In this document: positions 34,796 through 43,717 of the stretch, one piece after another | Position numbering within the stretch: position 1 is the first letter of the stretch | How the letters are laid out: every line of letters begins with the position of its first letter | Source of the DNA: Winogradskyella vidalii | Lineage (GTDB): Bacteria; Bacteroidota; Bacteroidia; Flavobacteriales; Flavobacteriaceae | DNA length: 64,000 nucleotides | Direction of reading: 5' to 3' | Assembly: GCF_013403955.1 (NCBI RefSeq) | Contig: NZ_JABFDG010000006.1 | Span: 1 to 64,000, forward strand | Position numbers and translations under genes: made by a program | The notes under the pieces: model-generated | Told to the model about the DNA's origin: nothing | What the model saw: the letters and a program-made list of their open reading frames with translations, nothing else | Databases searched by the model: none

Positions 34796-36289
34796 TTATA
34801 AGTATGAAGACACTGCTAATACGACCAAAGTGACTAAGATGAGTATAATGAATAGCGGAAAAATAAATTTTAGCCATTTACTAAAGTTAATCTTGGCAAC
34901 GGCAAGTGAGGCTAAGATTAAACCTGTAGGGTTTATAAGGTAAAATAAGCCCAATCCGTATTGATACGTGTTGACTACAATTTCGCGACCAATACCCACC
35001 GTATCTGCTAAAGGCGCCATTATGGGCATGGTTAAAACGGCCATTCCTGAAGAACTTGGAATAAAAAATGATAAGCCCGAATAAATCATGGTCATTACAC
35101 TCGTGAAAATGCCTTTATTCATACCTGTTGTCATATCACTGGCGTAATATAATAAGGTATCACTAATTAAACCATCGGTCATTAAAACGGTAACCCCTCT
35201 TGCAATTCCGATAATTAAAGCGACACCTAATAAATCGCTTGCACCTTTTACAAAGGTTTCAATAAAATCAGTTTCACTAATCTGAATAATAAATCCAATA
35301 AGTATCGCACCAACTAAAAAGACGGTAGTCATTTCTACAAACCACCAGTCTAAAAGCGAAACACCAATAATCATAATAATAAAACAGCACGTGAATACAA
35401 ATAAGGCTAATTTTAATCGCCAATTAAATTGAATATTTGAACTGTCTTTTAAAGTGAATAATTCAGCAATTTCTTCTCGCTGGTCGTAAATTATAGATTT
35501 GGTTGGGTCTTTTTTAACGCGCTTGGCATAGCGTATAATGTAAATAATGGTTATGGTTAAACACAAAGCCAACATAAAAATTCGACCATATAAACCGGTT
35601 GTCCAATTAATACCTGCAGCATCACTAGCTATAATGGTAGAAAAAGGATTAATGGTTGAACACATCGTACCAATAGCAGAACCTAAGAAAATACAAGCCA
35701 CACCAACAATGGCATCGTATTTAGCCGCTAAAAACACCGGAATTAAAATAGGGAAGAAGGCGATGGTTTCTTCGGCAAAGCCAAAGGTTGTTCCGCCTAT
35801 TGCCACTAAAGTTGTTACAAAAACAATAAGTAGCGATTCTCTGCCTTTTAATAGGGTTGCTAGTTGGCCAATAGCCGCATCAAAAGCACCAGATTTATTG
35901 AGTATACCTATTAAACCTCCAATAATTAAAACCAAGAAAATAATATCTGCAGCTTCAATAATTCCTTTTATAGGTGATTTTATAAAGTCATAAAAACTTT
36001 GGGGCTGCGCGTCTAATTTTTTATAGGTTTCAGGAATATTTATAGGTTTATAGATGTCACCATTGGTAAATTTATCTATGGGAATTTTAATATTTAAATC
36101 CTCGAGGGTTGCTTGAGAAGCTGGTAAAGTGATTTCTTCATCTAGACTTAAACGTGTAAATTTGTCTGTTGAGGCATTATAACTTAAAGTATCATACTTT
36201 CCGGCTGGAATAAACCAAGTTAAAAGGGTGACTAAACCTGCAATGATAAATAATATGGTTTGTGCAGAAGGGAACTTAAGTTTTTTCAT
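34796..36289 (-). CDS. yfcC: YfcC family transporter
   Basis: 497 residues with about eleven to twelve membrane helices. It starts MKKLKFPSAQTILFIIAGLV and has the family landmarks FIKSPIKGIIEAADIIFLVLIIGG, VAIGGTTFGFAEETIAFFPILIP and ATMCSTINPFST-like IGTMCSTINPFSTIIASDAAG. The family (DUF3360/C4-dicarboxylate-like, arginine/ornithine antiporter relatives) is only loosely defined, so the substrate is unknown. Inner membrane. A TATCTTTG box lies 18 bases upstream (36307-36314). Diverges from ung. Confidence 0.88.
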   Translation of the reverse strand: MKKLKFPSAQTILFIIAGLVTLLTWFIPAGKYDTLSYNASTDKFTRLSLDEEITLPASQATLEDLNIKIPIDKFTNGDIYKPINIPETYKKLDAQPQSFYDFIKSPIKGIIEAADIIFLVLIIGGLIGILNKSGAFDAAIGQLATLLKGRESLLIVFVTTLVAIGGTTFGFAEETIAFFPILIPVFLAAKYDAIVGVACIFLGSAIGTMCSTINPFSTIIASDAAGINWTTGLYGRIFMLALCLTITIIYIIRYAKRVKKDPTKSIIYDQREEIAELFTLKDSSNIQFNWRLKLALFVFTCCFIIMIIGVSLLDWWFVEMTTVFLVGAILIGFIIQISETDFIETFVKGASDLLGVALIIGIARGVTVLMTDGLISDTLLYYASDMTTGMNKGIFTSVMTMIYSGLSFFIPSSSGMAVLTMPIMAPLADTVGIGREIVVNTYQYGLGLFYLINPTGLILASLAVAKINFSKWLKFIFPLFIILILVTLVVLAVSSYL

Positions 36290-36306
36290 TTTGAAATATT
36301 TGCCGT

Positions 36307-36314
36307 CAAAGATA
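36307..36314 (-). promoter_or_regulatory. -7 box TATCTTTG upstream of yfcC
   Basis: TAnnTTTG match on the minus strand, 18 bases before the yfcC start codon, in the divergent gap with ung. Confidence 0.45.
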
Positions 36315-36344
36315 AGACTTATAGATTTTAATTTGTTTTTTTAT

Positions 36345-37016
36345 ATGACTATAAATATAGATGAAAGCTGGAATAAACAGCTTAATACAGAATTTGATCA
36401 ACCGTATTTTAAAGATTTGATGGCTTTTGTAAAGGAAGAATATTTTAATAATTTATGTTTTCCGAAAGGTTCAGAAATTTTTAACGCCTTTAATCATTGT
36501 AAATTTGAAACTGTAAAAGTCGTGATTATTGGTCAAGATCCTTATCATGATGTTGGTCAGGCTAACGGTTTGAGTTTTTCTGTTAATGATGGTGTAAAAC
36601 ATCCACCTTCACTGGTTAATATTTTTAAAGAACTTGAGCAAGATTTAGGAATTCCTTATCCAAAAAGTGGAGATTTAACGCCATGGGCAAACCAAGGTGT
36701 ATTGCTTTTGAATGCGACATTAACGGTTAGAGCACATCAAGCCGGTAGTCATCAGAAGAAAGGTTGGGAGCAATTTACAGACGCTGTAATCAAAACGATA
36801 AGTTCAGAGAAAAAGAATGTGGTTTTTCTACTTTGGGGCGGATTTGCTAAAAAGAAAAAGAAATTAATAGATACTAGTAAGCATATTGTATTAGAAAGTG
36901 GTCACCCGTCACCACTAAGTGCCAATAGAGGGTATTGGTTTGGTAACAAGCATTTTAGTGAAACTAACTCCCAGTTGGAGCGAGTTGCTGAGACTCCAAT
37001 TGATTGGAATCTATAG
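36345..37016 (+). CDS. ung: Uracil-DNA glycosylase
   Basis: 223 residues from ATG 36345; a longer frame to 36228 would overlap yfcC and is rejected. Motifs are complete: water-activating VIIGQDPYHDVGQANGLSF (Asp and the catalytic PYH), and the DNA-binding ESGHPSPLSANRGYWFG with its catalytic histidine. It removes uracil from DNA to start base-excision repair. The 3' end overlaps a small convergent gene at 36964-37155 by 53 bases. Divergent from yfcC. Confidence 0.96.
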   Translation: MTINIDESWNKQLNTEFDQPYFKDLMAFVKEEYFNNLCFPKGSEIFNAFNHCKFETVKVVIIGQDPYHDVGQANGLSFSVNDGVKHPPSLVNIFKELEQDLGIPYPKSGDLTPWANQGVLLLNATLTVRAHQAGSHQKKGWEQFTDAVIKTISSEKKNVVFLLWGGFAKKKKKLIDTSKHIVLESGHPSPLSANRGYWFGNKHFSETNSQLERVAETPIDWNL

Positions 37017-37155
37017 TTTTTGGTGGTTTATTGGTCTGTATAGAAGGAGAAACTCTCCGTGTAACTTTCTTAGAGGTTTTATTGCAACTAAAAATCAATA
37101 ATAAAAAGTTTAAAGCCACTAAGAAGGATAAAATCAGAGCAATTGTAATAATCAT
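36964..37155 (-). CDS. Small membrane protein
   Basis: 63 residues: MIITIALILSFLVALNFLLLIFSC as one strong membrane helix followed by a basic, serine-rich tail (NKTSKKVTRRVSP). The pattern of a clean hydrophobic leader plus basic tail suggests a real small membrane protein with the tail in the cytoplasm. Overlap of 53 bases with the convergent ung 3' end is a reason for caution. Function unknown. Confidence 0.5.
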   Translation of the reverse strand: MIITIALILSFLVALNFLLLIFSCNKTSKKVTRRVSPSIQTNKPPKTIDSNQLESQQLAPTGS

Positions 37156-37332
37156 ATAATCTGTAGGTGTTAATGATTGTTAAGTTAATGTTAAACAAAT
37201 GTAATTAAAAAAATATTAACTAGAAAGTTATCTATTTAATCCCTGCTAATATACTAAAAATATTAACTTTTAAATTTAAACTACCTCTTTTATAAGGTAT
37301 TAGTTCTCTGATTTATTCTAATGTAGAATAAC

Positions 37333-38187
37333 TTATAATTTATGAATTAAGTCTGAATATTCTACTTTTTTAGAAATTATATCCAAATCAAAAAGTTGTT
37401 TTTGTACATTTTCTATTGTCTCTTTGTCCATAACATCTTGAGACCACTCGGTAAGCGATAACCACTCTTGTACATCTTCTAGCGTTTGTTCGTAGCGATT
37501 TGAAATGGTTTTATCTATACTAGGTATCGATTTGAAATCTGAAGTCGTTTGATTTATAACTTCTAAAATAATTTTTAAATGGTCTTCGTTGTTTTCAATA
37601 AATTCATTTCGAACAGCAATTACAAAACAAGGCCAAGGTGAAGGACAGTTGCCAATACGTCTAAAAACACCTTCGTCTACAATAGGCTTAGTGGTGAATT
37701 TTTCCCACATAAAATAATCAGCCTTATCTTCGGTTAGGCCTCTAATTGCACCATCGAGGTTATCAATCACTTCAAAATTAAGGTCATTTTTTAAATCCCA
37801 ATTGTTATTTTTAGCATTAATATAAGCCATAAGGTGTGAGCCAGATCCGTACCTGCTTATCGCAGCTCTTTGACCTTTGATGTCTTCAATAGTTTCGAAT
37901 TTTGAGTCTGACGCTACATGAATTCCCCAAATTAGAGGTGTTTCTACAAAGGTTTGTACTATTTTAGAAGGATTACCATCAATAATATCTTTTACAACTC
38001 CTTCCGTTAAAATAACAGCCATGTCAATTTTTCCAGAGCGTAATGCTTTGTTCATTTCGCCTGTTCCGCCATAGTAGTCGTGCCATCTGAGGTTAATACC
38101 TTTATCTTTATACTCGCCATTTTTTAGTGTTAAATACCAGGCTAAGTTAAAGTGCTCTGGTACGCCTCCTATATTTACTGTTTTCAT
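37333..38187 (-). CDS. NMT1/SsuA-like substrate-binding protein without signal peptide
   Basis: About 284 residues from ATG 38185-38187. The sequence follows periplasmic-binding-protein type II fold: MKTVNIGGVPEHFNLAWYLT, GEMNKALRSGKIDMAVILTEG and SPWPCFVIAVRNEF. This resembles the ThiY/SsuA-like family (sulfonate, nitrate or pyrimidine binding). There is no signal peptide and no lipobox, and no ABC transporter genes adjoin, so the protein appears cytoplasmic and could be an enzyme or sensor derived from the fold. Expressed after the nucleoside phosphorylase gene (64 bases). Confidence 0.8.
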   Translation of the reverse strand: MKTVNIGGVPEHFNLAWYLTLKNGEYKDKGINLRWHDYYGGTGEMNKALRSGKIDMAVILTEGVVKDIIDGNPSKIVQTFVETPLIWGIHVASDSKFETIEDIKGQRAAISRYGSGSHLMAYINAKNNNWDLKNDLNFEVIDNLDGAIRGLTEDKADYFMWEKFTTKPIVDEGVFRRIGNCPSPWPCFVIAVRNEFIENNEDHLKIILEVINQTTSDFKSIPSIDKTISNRYEQTLEDVQEWLSLTEWSQDVMDKETIENVQKQLFDLDIISKKVEYSDLIHKL

Positions 38188-38194
38188 ATTAATG

Positions 38195-38208
38195 CCCACG
38201 AAAGTGGG
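38195..38208. other. Short GC-rich hairpin in the leader
   Basis: CCCAC/GTGGG with a GAAA loop, followed on the plus strand by GATCTTTTT. It lies between the phosphorylase and binding-protein genes. The sequence resembles short hairpins scattered in flavobacterial intergenic regions. Confidence 0.4.
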
Positions 38209-38251
38209 GATCTTTTTATTAATCTTTATTTTTTTAGAAATTACCTTTTTA

Positions 38252-39124
38252 TCAAATATTCACAATACGTTCTAAAGCATAGGTAATTAATCTTTCTACA
38301 ACTTTTTTAGGGTCTTTACTAAAATCACCATTTGCTCTATTGGCTATAATAGCATTGAGAGATATAGCTTCGTGTCCTAACAATTTTGAAAGCCCGTAAA
38401 TAACTGAAGTTTCCATTTCAAAATTTGTTATTCTAAAATCTTTGTAGCTAAAGTTGTCTAACTTTTCATTTAGGCCTGCATCGTGTAAAGGTAAGCGTAG
38501 CACGCGGCCTTGTGGTCCGTAAAAACCACCAGCAGTTCCTGTCATACCTTTAAAAATTTTGTCTCCTTCAAAATATTTTTCAAGATATTTACTATTATCA
38601 ATAATAATCGGACGCGCTTTATTCTTATCCCATTCAGTATGCTTAATAAAAGCATCTTCAACTTCAGGATTACAAATGCCTTCTGTTTGATAGAAATGTA
38701 GCATTCCATTAATGTCTAGACCATGTGTGCTTATTAAAAATGCATCAACAGGAATATCGTGTTGTAAAGAGCCAGAGGTTCCAATTCTAATAATATTTAA
38801 ACTCGATAAGTTTTCTTTGGGTTTGCGAGTTTCTAAATCAATATTGACTAAAGCATCGAGTTCGTTTAAAACGATATCAATGTTATCTGGGCCGATTCCG
38901 GTAGAAATAACAGTAAGTCTTTTATCTTGATAATAACCCGTTTGTGTTTTAAACTCCCGTTTTTGAGTGCTAAATTCTACACTGTCAAAATGTTTTGTGA
39001 TTTTTTCAACACGATCTTGGTCGCCAACAAATATAATAGTATCCGAAATATTTTCGGGCTTTAGGTTGAGATGGTAAACACTGCCATCTGGATTTAATAT
39101 TAATTCTGAATCTTTAATCGCCAT
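38252..39124 (-). CDS. Nucleoside phosphorylase (uridine phosphorylase-like)
   Basis: 290 residues of the PNP_UDP_1 fold. Landmarks are IIFVGDQDRVEKITKHF, the phosphate loop STGIGPDNIDIVLNEL, IRIGTSGSLQ, and NFEMETSVIYGLSKLLG for nucleoside binding. It cleaves a nucleoside with phosphate to the base and ribose 1-phosphate; uridine is favoured by the family but the base is not proved. Cytoplasmic. The start overlaps the end of the DUF1835 gene by 11 bases, so the pair is one operon. Confidence 0.88.
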   Translation of the reverse strand: MAIKDSELILNPDGSVYHLNLKPENISDTIIFVGDQDRVEKITKHFDSVEFSTQKREFKTQTGYYQDKRLTVISTGIGPDNIDIVLNELDALVNIDLETRKPKENLSSLNIIRIGTSGSLQHDIPVDAFLISTHGLDINGMLHFYQTEGICNPEVEDAFIKHTEWDKNKARPIIIDNSKYLEKYFEGDKIFKGMTGTAGGFYGPQGRVLRLPLHDAGLNEKLDNFSYKDFRITNFEMETSVIYGLSKLLGHEAISLNAIIANRANGDFSKDPKKVVERLITYALERIVNI

Positions 39125-40055
39125 AAGTTATGGTTTTAACAAGTTTGTTTTGTTCTTCACTAAATTGATAAGCCAATCGGTTTACACCGCCGTAAGTCAT
39201 GTTATTATTGACTTCTAAAGCAAAGTTATGTTGTTTTAAAAGGGCAAGGTGTCCTTTTCTGTTTAGGGTAATACCGTCTTCAGAAACGGTGTAAAATAGC
39301 GCTAATTCTTTAATTCTAAGTTTTAGTTGCATATCGCCATAGCCATAATACCCCTGATAATTTAGGCAATAACCCAAAAGGTGATTTTCAGATTTTATGG
39401 TGTTTTCTTTTATAATGGTTAAAATATTAAACTCAATATTTCCTAACCCACTTTTTTGAAAAGGAAAACGTTCTAAGTGTGCCTTAAGACAATTACTCAT
39501 GTATTTAAAGTTAGACTCTTCAACGATATAAGGTTTAAAAATATTATGATCTTTACCACAATACGTTCGCCATAAAGCAATCGCGAAATCAATATCTTTC
39601 TTAGTGAGTAATACTTTATTCTTATAATGAGATTTAAGTTGCGCTGAATTTAACTCAGCTAAACCTTTTAAGCTTTTTTCGCCTTTAACACGCCCACTAC
39701 AGATAAGATATAATGGTTTGTTTATTTCTTTTTGGTGTAACAAATTAATGACACCTAATAAATTGATATGACAATATAAATCGTATTCAAACCATAGATT
39801 GATTTCAGAATAATCTGCAGTATCATCTAATTTTGAAAGTTCCTTTTTTAGATCTTTTTGATCAACTTCAATATTGTAATGCGCTCTTAAAAAATCGACC
39901 CTAAGGTCAAAAAACTCATCAGAATCTATTTTAGGAATGGTTGGACCTTCACACAACATTTCTTGCCAAGTGAGGATATCGTCTTTAAAATCTAATTCAA
40001 TTAAATAGTCAGTAAGTGCATTACCATTAGTAATATGTAAACATTTTTTTTCCAT
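39114..40055 (-). CDS. DUF1835 family protein
   Basis: 313 residues with the DUF1835 pattern: LHITNGNALTDYLIELDFKDDILTW, EMLCEGP, and a C-terminal DUF3658-like region (NLLGYCLNYQGYYGYGD). Function is unknown for this family in Bacteroidota. No signal peptide. It overlaps the phosphorylase gene by 11 bases and starts 2 bases after the SUI1-like gene ends, so the three form one transcript. Confidence 0.85.
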   Translation of the reverse strand: MEKKCLHITNGNALTDYLIELDFKDDILTWQEMLCEGPTIPKIDSDEFFDLRVDFLRAHYNIEVDQKDLKKELSKLDDTADYSEINLWFEYDLYCHINLLGVINLLHQKEINKPLYLICSGRVKGEKSLKGLAELNSAQLKSHYKNKVLLTKKDIDFAIALWRTYCGKDHNIFKPYIVEESNFKYMSNCLKAHLERFPFQKSGLGNIEFNILTIIKENTIKSENHLLGYCLNYQGYYGYGDMQLKLRIKELALFYTVSEDGITLNRKGHLALLKQHNFALEVNNNMTYGGVNRLAYQFSEEQNKLVKTITYGD

Positions 40056-40057
40056 AA

Positions 40058-40387
40058 TTAACCACCTACACGCTTAACGTTAAATCCTTTTTCTTTTAGA
40101 ATTGTCATGATTTTATCGCGATAATCCCCTTGAATAATAATTTTATCGTCTTTAAAACTTCCTCCAACGCTTAATTTGGTTTTTAGATCTTTAGCTAATT
40201 TTTTAAAATCTTCAGTAGCCCCCGTATAACCTTCGAGAATCGTAATTGGTTTCCCTTTTCGTTTTTCGTACTTACAAATTATGGGGTCATCTTGTAACCA
40301 TAGATTATCTTTAGATGCTTCAGTATCTTCTGTAGCTTCGGGTGTGTGATCTGGGAATAGGTTTTTTAGTTGGTCTTGTAAATCCAT
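40058..40387 (-). CDS. yciH: SUI1/eIF1-like translation initiation factor (YciH family)
   Basis: 109 residues. The SUI1 domain occupies the C-terminal 75 residues, with KRKGKPITILEGYTGATEDFKKLAKDLK and SVGGSFKDDKIIIQGDYRDKI, typical of bacterial YciH. The family is thought to check the fidelity of start codon selection. Operon with DUF1835 and phosphorylase. Upstream a 13-base direct repeat at 40391-40416 abuts the start. Confidence 0.93.
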   Translation of the reverse strand: MDLQDQLKNLFPDHTPEATEDTEASKDNLWLQDDPIICKYEKRKGKPITILEGYTGATEDFKKLAKDLKTKLSVGGSFKDDKIIIQGDYRDKIMTILKEKGFNVKRVGG

Positions 40388-40390
40388 CTT

Positions 40391-40416
40391 AGTATCAGTT
40401 TACAGTATCAGTTTAC
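40391..40416. repeat. Direct repeat, 2 x AGTATCAGTTTAC
   Basis: Two exact tandem copies of a 13-base unit plus a partial third, between the SUI1 and oxygenase genes. The following bases (GCAGTCGC, ACTGAATACTGAT) look like related CAGT-type simple sequence. Confidence 0.8.
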
Positions 40417-40458
40417 AGTTGCAGTCGCTAGAAGAACACTGCTACTGAATACTGATAA

Positions 40459-41409
40459 CTACTTTTTAATCAGTCCTAATTCTATTAAACGCTCATTTAG
40501 AAATTCGCCAGCAGTAATGTCTTCAAATTGTTTTGGGTTATCCTCATCGATACAACTTTCTAAAACATCTAATTTCATTTCGCTAATAGGATGCATAAAA
40601 AAGGGCATCGAGTAGCGCGATGTTCCCCAAAGTTCTCTTGGTGGATTTATAACGCGATGGATGGTAGATTTCAATTTGTTATTGGAGTGTCGTGATAACA
40701 TATCCCCAACATTAATCATCAGTTCATCTGGTTCTGCAATGGCATCAATCCATTCGCCATCATTACGTTGTACTTGCAAACCTCGGCCTTGCGCTCCCAT
40801 TAGTAAAGTAATTAAATTAATGTCGCCATGTGCTGCAGCTCTAACGGCATTTTTAGGTTCTTTTGTAATTGGAGGGTAATGAATTGGCCGTAATATAGAA
40901 TTTCCGTTATGGATGTATTTATCAAAATAAGTCTCTTCTAAATTAAGATATAGAGCCAAGGCACGCAATACATATTTTGCAGTTTTTTCGAGCATTTGGT
41001 AGGTTTGTTTGCCCACCTTATTAAAATCCTCGAGTTCTTTTACCTCAACATTTTCAGGGTATTCTTTTCGGCGTTTCTCATCATCTTCTACATACTGTCC
41101 AAAATGCCAAAACTCTTTTAAATCACCTTCTTTTTTTCCTTTAGCACTTTCTTTACCAAAGGACACATAACCACGTTGACCTCCAATACCAGGGATTTCG
41201 TAATTTTCTTTAGTCTCTATAGGTAAGTTGAAGAAATTCTTTACTTCTTCATATAAATTGTCTACCAATGTATCATCTAAAAAATGACCTTTTAGGGCCA
41301 CGAAACCGATGTCTTCATATGCTTTTCCTATATCTTCTATAAACTTTTGTTTGCGTTTGGGATCATCTGAAATGAAATCCTTTAAGTCTACGCTAGGTAT
41401 TCTATCCAT
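40459..41409 (-). CDS. 2-oxoglutarate/Fe(II)-dependent oxygenase (isopenicillin N synthase family)
   Basis: About 316 residues from ATG 41407-41409; the longer frame to 41442 would run into the -7 box at 41440-41447. Fe-binding His-x-Asp is in AAHGDINLITLLMG, and the third histidine with the 2-oxoglutarate arginine is in STIHRVINPPRELWGTSRYS. The N-terminal DIOX_N segment is IPSVDLKDFI. The substrate is unknown; most bacterial members act in small-molecule oxidation. Cytoplasmic. Probably monocistronic. Confidence 0.9.
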   Translation of the reverse strand: MDRIPSVDLKDFISDDPKRKQKFIEDIGKAYEDIGFVALKGHFLDDTLVDNLYEEVKNFFNLPIETKENYEIPGIGGQRGYVSFGKESAKGKKEGDLKEFWHFGQYVEDDEKRRKEYPENVEVKELEDFNKVGKQTYQMLEKTAKYVLRALALYLNLEETYFDKYIHNGNSILRPIHYPPITKEPKNAVRAAAHGDINLITLLMGAQGRGLQVQRNDGEWIDAIAEPDELMINVGDMLSRHSNNKLKSTIHRVINPPRELWGTSRYSMPFFMHPISEMKLDVLESCIDEDNPKQFEDITAGEFLNERLIELGLIKK

Positions 41410-41439
41410 TGGGTTGTTGTTTAAATTTTTGTGAATATA

Positions 41440-41447
41440 CAAATGTA
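41440..41447 (-). promoter_or_regulatory. -7 box TACATTTG upstream of the oxygenase gene
   Basis: TAnnTTTG match on the minus strand, 30 bases before ATG 41409. It supports the shorter start. Confidence 0.55.
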
Positions 41448-41525
41448 ACGATAATAGTGCGAAAAAAACAGATTGAAATTATTGATAAATAGAAGTCGAT
41501 AATGGATTATTGAATCAATTTTATT

Positions 41526-41533
41526 TACATTTG
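41526..41533 (+). promoter_or_regulatory. -7 box TACATTTG upstream of the E1 dehydrogenase
   Basis: TAnnTTTG match on the plus strand, 23 bases before the start codon; divergent from the oxygenase box. Confidence 0.55.
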
Positions 41534-41556
41534 AGACATTACTGAAATAAAATTAT

Positions 41557-43557
41557 ATGCCAACAATTACAAAAAGTAATATTGCCTTCGACAAAAGAAA
41601 TTTAAGAGATATAGAGTTACTTAGGCTTTATTACAATATGCTAAAACCTCGATTGATAGAAGAGAAGATGCTCATATTATTACGTCAAGGGAAAATTTCA
41701 AAATGGTTTTCTGGCATTGGGCAAGAAGCAATTTCTGTTGGTGTAACTATGGCTTTAAAGCCTAGCGAATATATATTGCCAATGCACAGAAACCTCGGTG
41801 TATTTACAACCCGTGAGATTCCTTTGCATCGTTTGTTTTGTCAATGGCAGGGTAAAGCAAGCGGATTTACAAAAGGTAGAGATCGCTCATTTCACTTCGG
41901 TACACAAGAGTTTAACATCATAGGTATGATTTCTCATTTGGGACCACAGTTAGGCGTTGCAGATGGTATAGCTTTAGCTAATCGTTTAAAAAATAATGGA
42001 AAAATAACAGCCGTTTTTTCTGGTGAAGGAGGAACGAGTGAAGGTGATTTTCACGAAGCTTTAAACGTGGCTTCTGTGTGGCAATTACCAGTTATATTTT
42101 GTATTGAGAATAATGGTTACGGACTTTCTACCCCAACCAATGAGCAATACCATTGTAAACATATTGCAGATAGAGGCAAAGGTTATGGTATTGAATCTTT
42201 TATTCTAGATGGTAACAACATTATTGAAACCTATACTAAGGTTCAAAAATTAGCCGAAAGTATTAGAAAACGACCACGACCAATTTTAATTGAATTTAAA
42301 ACCTTCCGACGTCGTGGGCATGAGGAGGCTAGTGGAACAAAATATGTACCTAAAGAATTGATAGAGGCGTGGGAAGCTAAAGATCCTATAGAAAATTTTA
42401 GAAGTTACTTACTTAGTAAAAAGATTTTGAGTGTTGAAACGGATAAAAATTATACCTCTGAAATTAAGTCTGAAATTGATACTGCTTTAGCATCTGCGAA
42501 TGCAGAAGCAGATATAATTCCCAACGAAACTAATGAATTAATTGATGTTTATAAACCATTTGATTATAAGGCGTTTATTTGTAATGAAGAAACTAAAGAG
42601 TTAAGATTGGTAGATGCTATTTCTGAAGGTTTAAAACAATCCATGGAAAAGCATGAAAATCTTGTTATTATGGGGCAAGATATAGCAGAATATGGTGGTG
42701 TTTTTAAAATTACAGAAGGGTTTGTTGAAGCCTTTGGAAAAGACCGCGTTAGAAATACACCTATTTGCGAGTCAGCAATTGTAGAAACGGCCATGGGATT
42801 ATCTATTTCAGGAATAAAATCGGTTGTAGAAATGCAATTTGCCGATTTTGTGACTTCAGGTTTTAATCCCGTTGTTAATTATTTAGCAAAATCCTACTAC
42901 AGATGGCAACAAGAAGCTGATATTGTTCTTAGAATGCCTTGTGGAGCAGGTGTTGCTGCAGGCCCTTTTCATTCGCAAACTAATGAAGCATGGTTTACTA
43001 AAACACCAGGTTTAAAAGTGGTATATCCGGCTTTTCCGTATGATGCTAAAGGTTTGTTAGCTACTGCAATTAATGATCCAAATCCTGTATTATTCTTTGA
43101 GCACAAGGCTTTGTATAGAAGGATTCGTCAAGAAGTACCAACGGATTATTTTACAGTTCCGTTTGGAAAAGCAAGCTTTTTAAAAGAAGGTGAAGCAGTG
43201 ACCATTATTACATATGGTGCTGGTGTACATTGGGCTTTAGAAACCTTAGAAAAAAATCCTAATATTTCAGCCGATTTAATTGATTTAAGAACCTTACAAC
43301 CCTTAGATAAAGAAGCAATTATTAATTCTGTTAAAAAAACAGGACGCGCTATTATTTTACAAGAAGATTCGTTGTTTGGAGGTATAGCTAGTGATCTTTC
43401 GGCTATGCTTATGGAAGAGTGCTTTGAATATTTAGATGCCCCTGTAAAGCGTGTAGCTAGTATGGAAACACCAATACCTTTTAATAGTCAGTTAGAAAAT
43501 CAATATTTAGCTAAAGGACGCTTTGAGTCCGTTTTAAAACAACTATTATCCTATTAA
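41557..43557 (+). CDS. 2-oxoacid dehydrogenase E1, alpha and beta subunits fused
   Basis: 666 residues in two parts. Residues 1 to about 310 are E1 alpha with the thiamine pyrophosphate motif GEGGTSEGDFHEALNVASVW...ENNGYGLS, and residues 340-666 are E1 beta (MGQDIAEYGGVFKITEGF, ICESAIVETAMGLSISGIK, DPNPVLFFEHKALYR). Bacteroidota often carry this fused form. It decarboxylates branched-chain or related 2-oxoacids and passes the acyl group to lipoyl E2. No E2/E3 genes lie in the window. Cytoplasmic. Confidence 0.94.
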   Translation: MPTITKSNIAFDKRNLRDIELLRLYYNMLKPRLIEEKMLILLRQGKISKWFSGIGQEAISVGVTMALKPSEYILPMHRNLGVFTTREIPLHRLFCQWQGKASGFTKGRDRSFHFGTQEFNIIGMISHLGPQLGVADGIALANRLKNNGKITAVFSGEGGTSEGDFHEALNVASVWQLPVIFCIENNGYGLSTPTNEQYHCKHIADRGKGYGIESFILDGNNIIETYTKVQKLAESIRKRPRPILIEFKTFRRRGHEEASGTKYVPKELIEAWEAKDPIENFRSYLLSKKILSVETDKNYTSEIKSEIDTALASANAEADIIPNETNELIDVYKPFDYKAFICNEETKELRLVDAISEGLKQSMEKHENLVIMGQDIAEYGGVFKITEGFVEAFGKDRVRNTPICESAIVETAMGLSISGIKSVVEMQFADFVTSGFNPVVNYLAKSYYRWQQEADIVLRMPCGAGVAAGPFHSQTNEAWFTKTPGLKVVYPAFPYDAKGLLATAINDPNPVLFFEHKALYRRIRQEVPTDYFTVPFGKASFLKEGEAVTIITYGAGVHWALETLEKNPNISADLIDLRTLQPLDKEAIINSVKKTGRAIILQEDSLFGGIASDLSAMLMEECFEYLDAPVKRVASMETPIPFNSQLENQYLAKGRFESVLKQLLSY

Positions 43558-43666
43558 TTAATATTTTTTGGTAGATTAAAAATAGTGTTACGTAGATAAA
43601 AGTTAAGTTTAAGTATATTAAATTTTAAACTCAAGTTATTAATAGTTTTATTTGAATTGATATACT

Positions 43667-43698
43667 ATGTTGAAACTAATTTATGTTGAAACTAATTA
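43667..43698. repeat. Tandem 16-bp duplication
   Basis: ATGTTGAAACTAATTT at 43667-43682 is repeated at 43683-43698 with its last base changed. It lies in the leader of the T9SS protease gene, 20 bases before the start codon. Confidence 0.85.
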
Positions 43699-43717
43699 AT
43701 AACCAAAAATATAAAAT

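Noticed and set aside
35547..35993. 148-codon plus-strand frame inside yfcC
   Set aside because: Antisense shadow of the long hydrophobic yfcC frame.
36228..36344. Longer N terminus for ung
   Set aside because: It would overlap yfcC by 62 bases, and the ATG at 36345 gives the usual family start.
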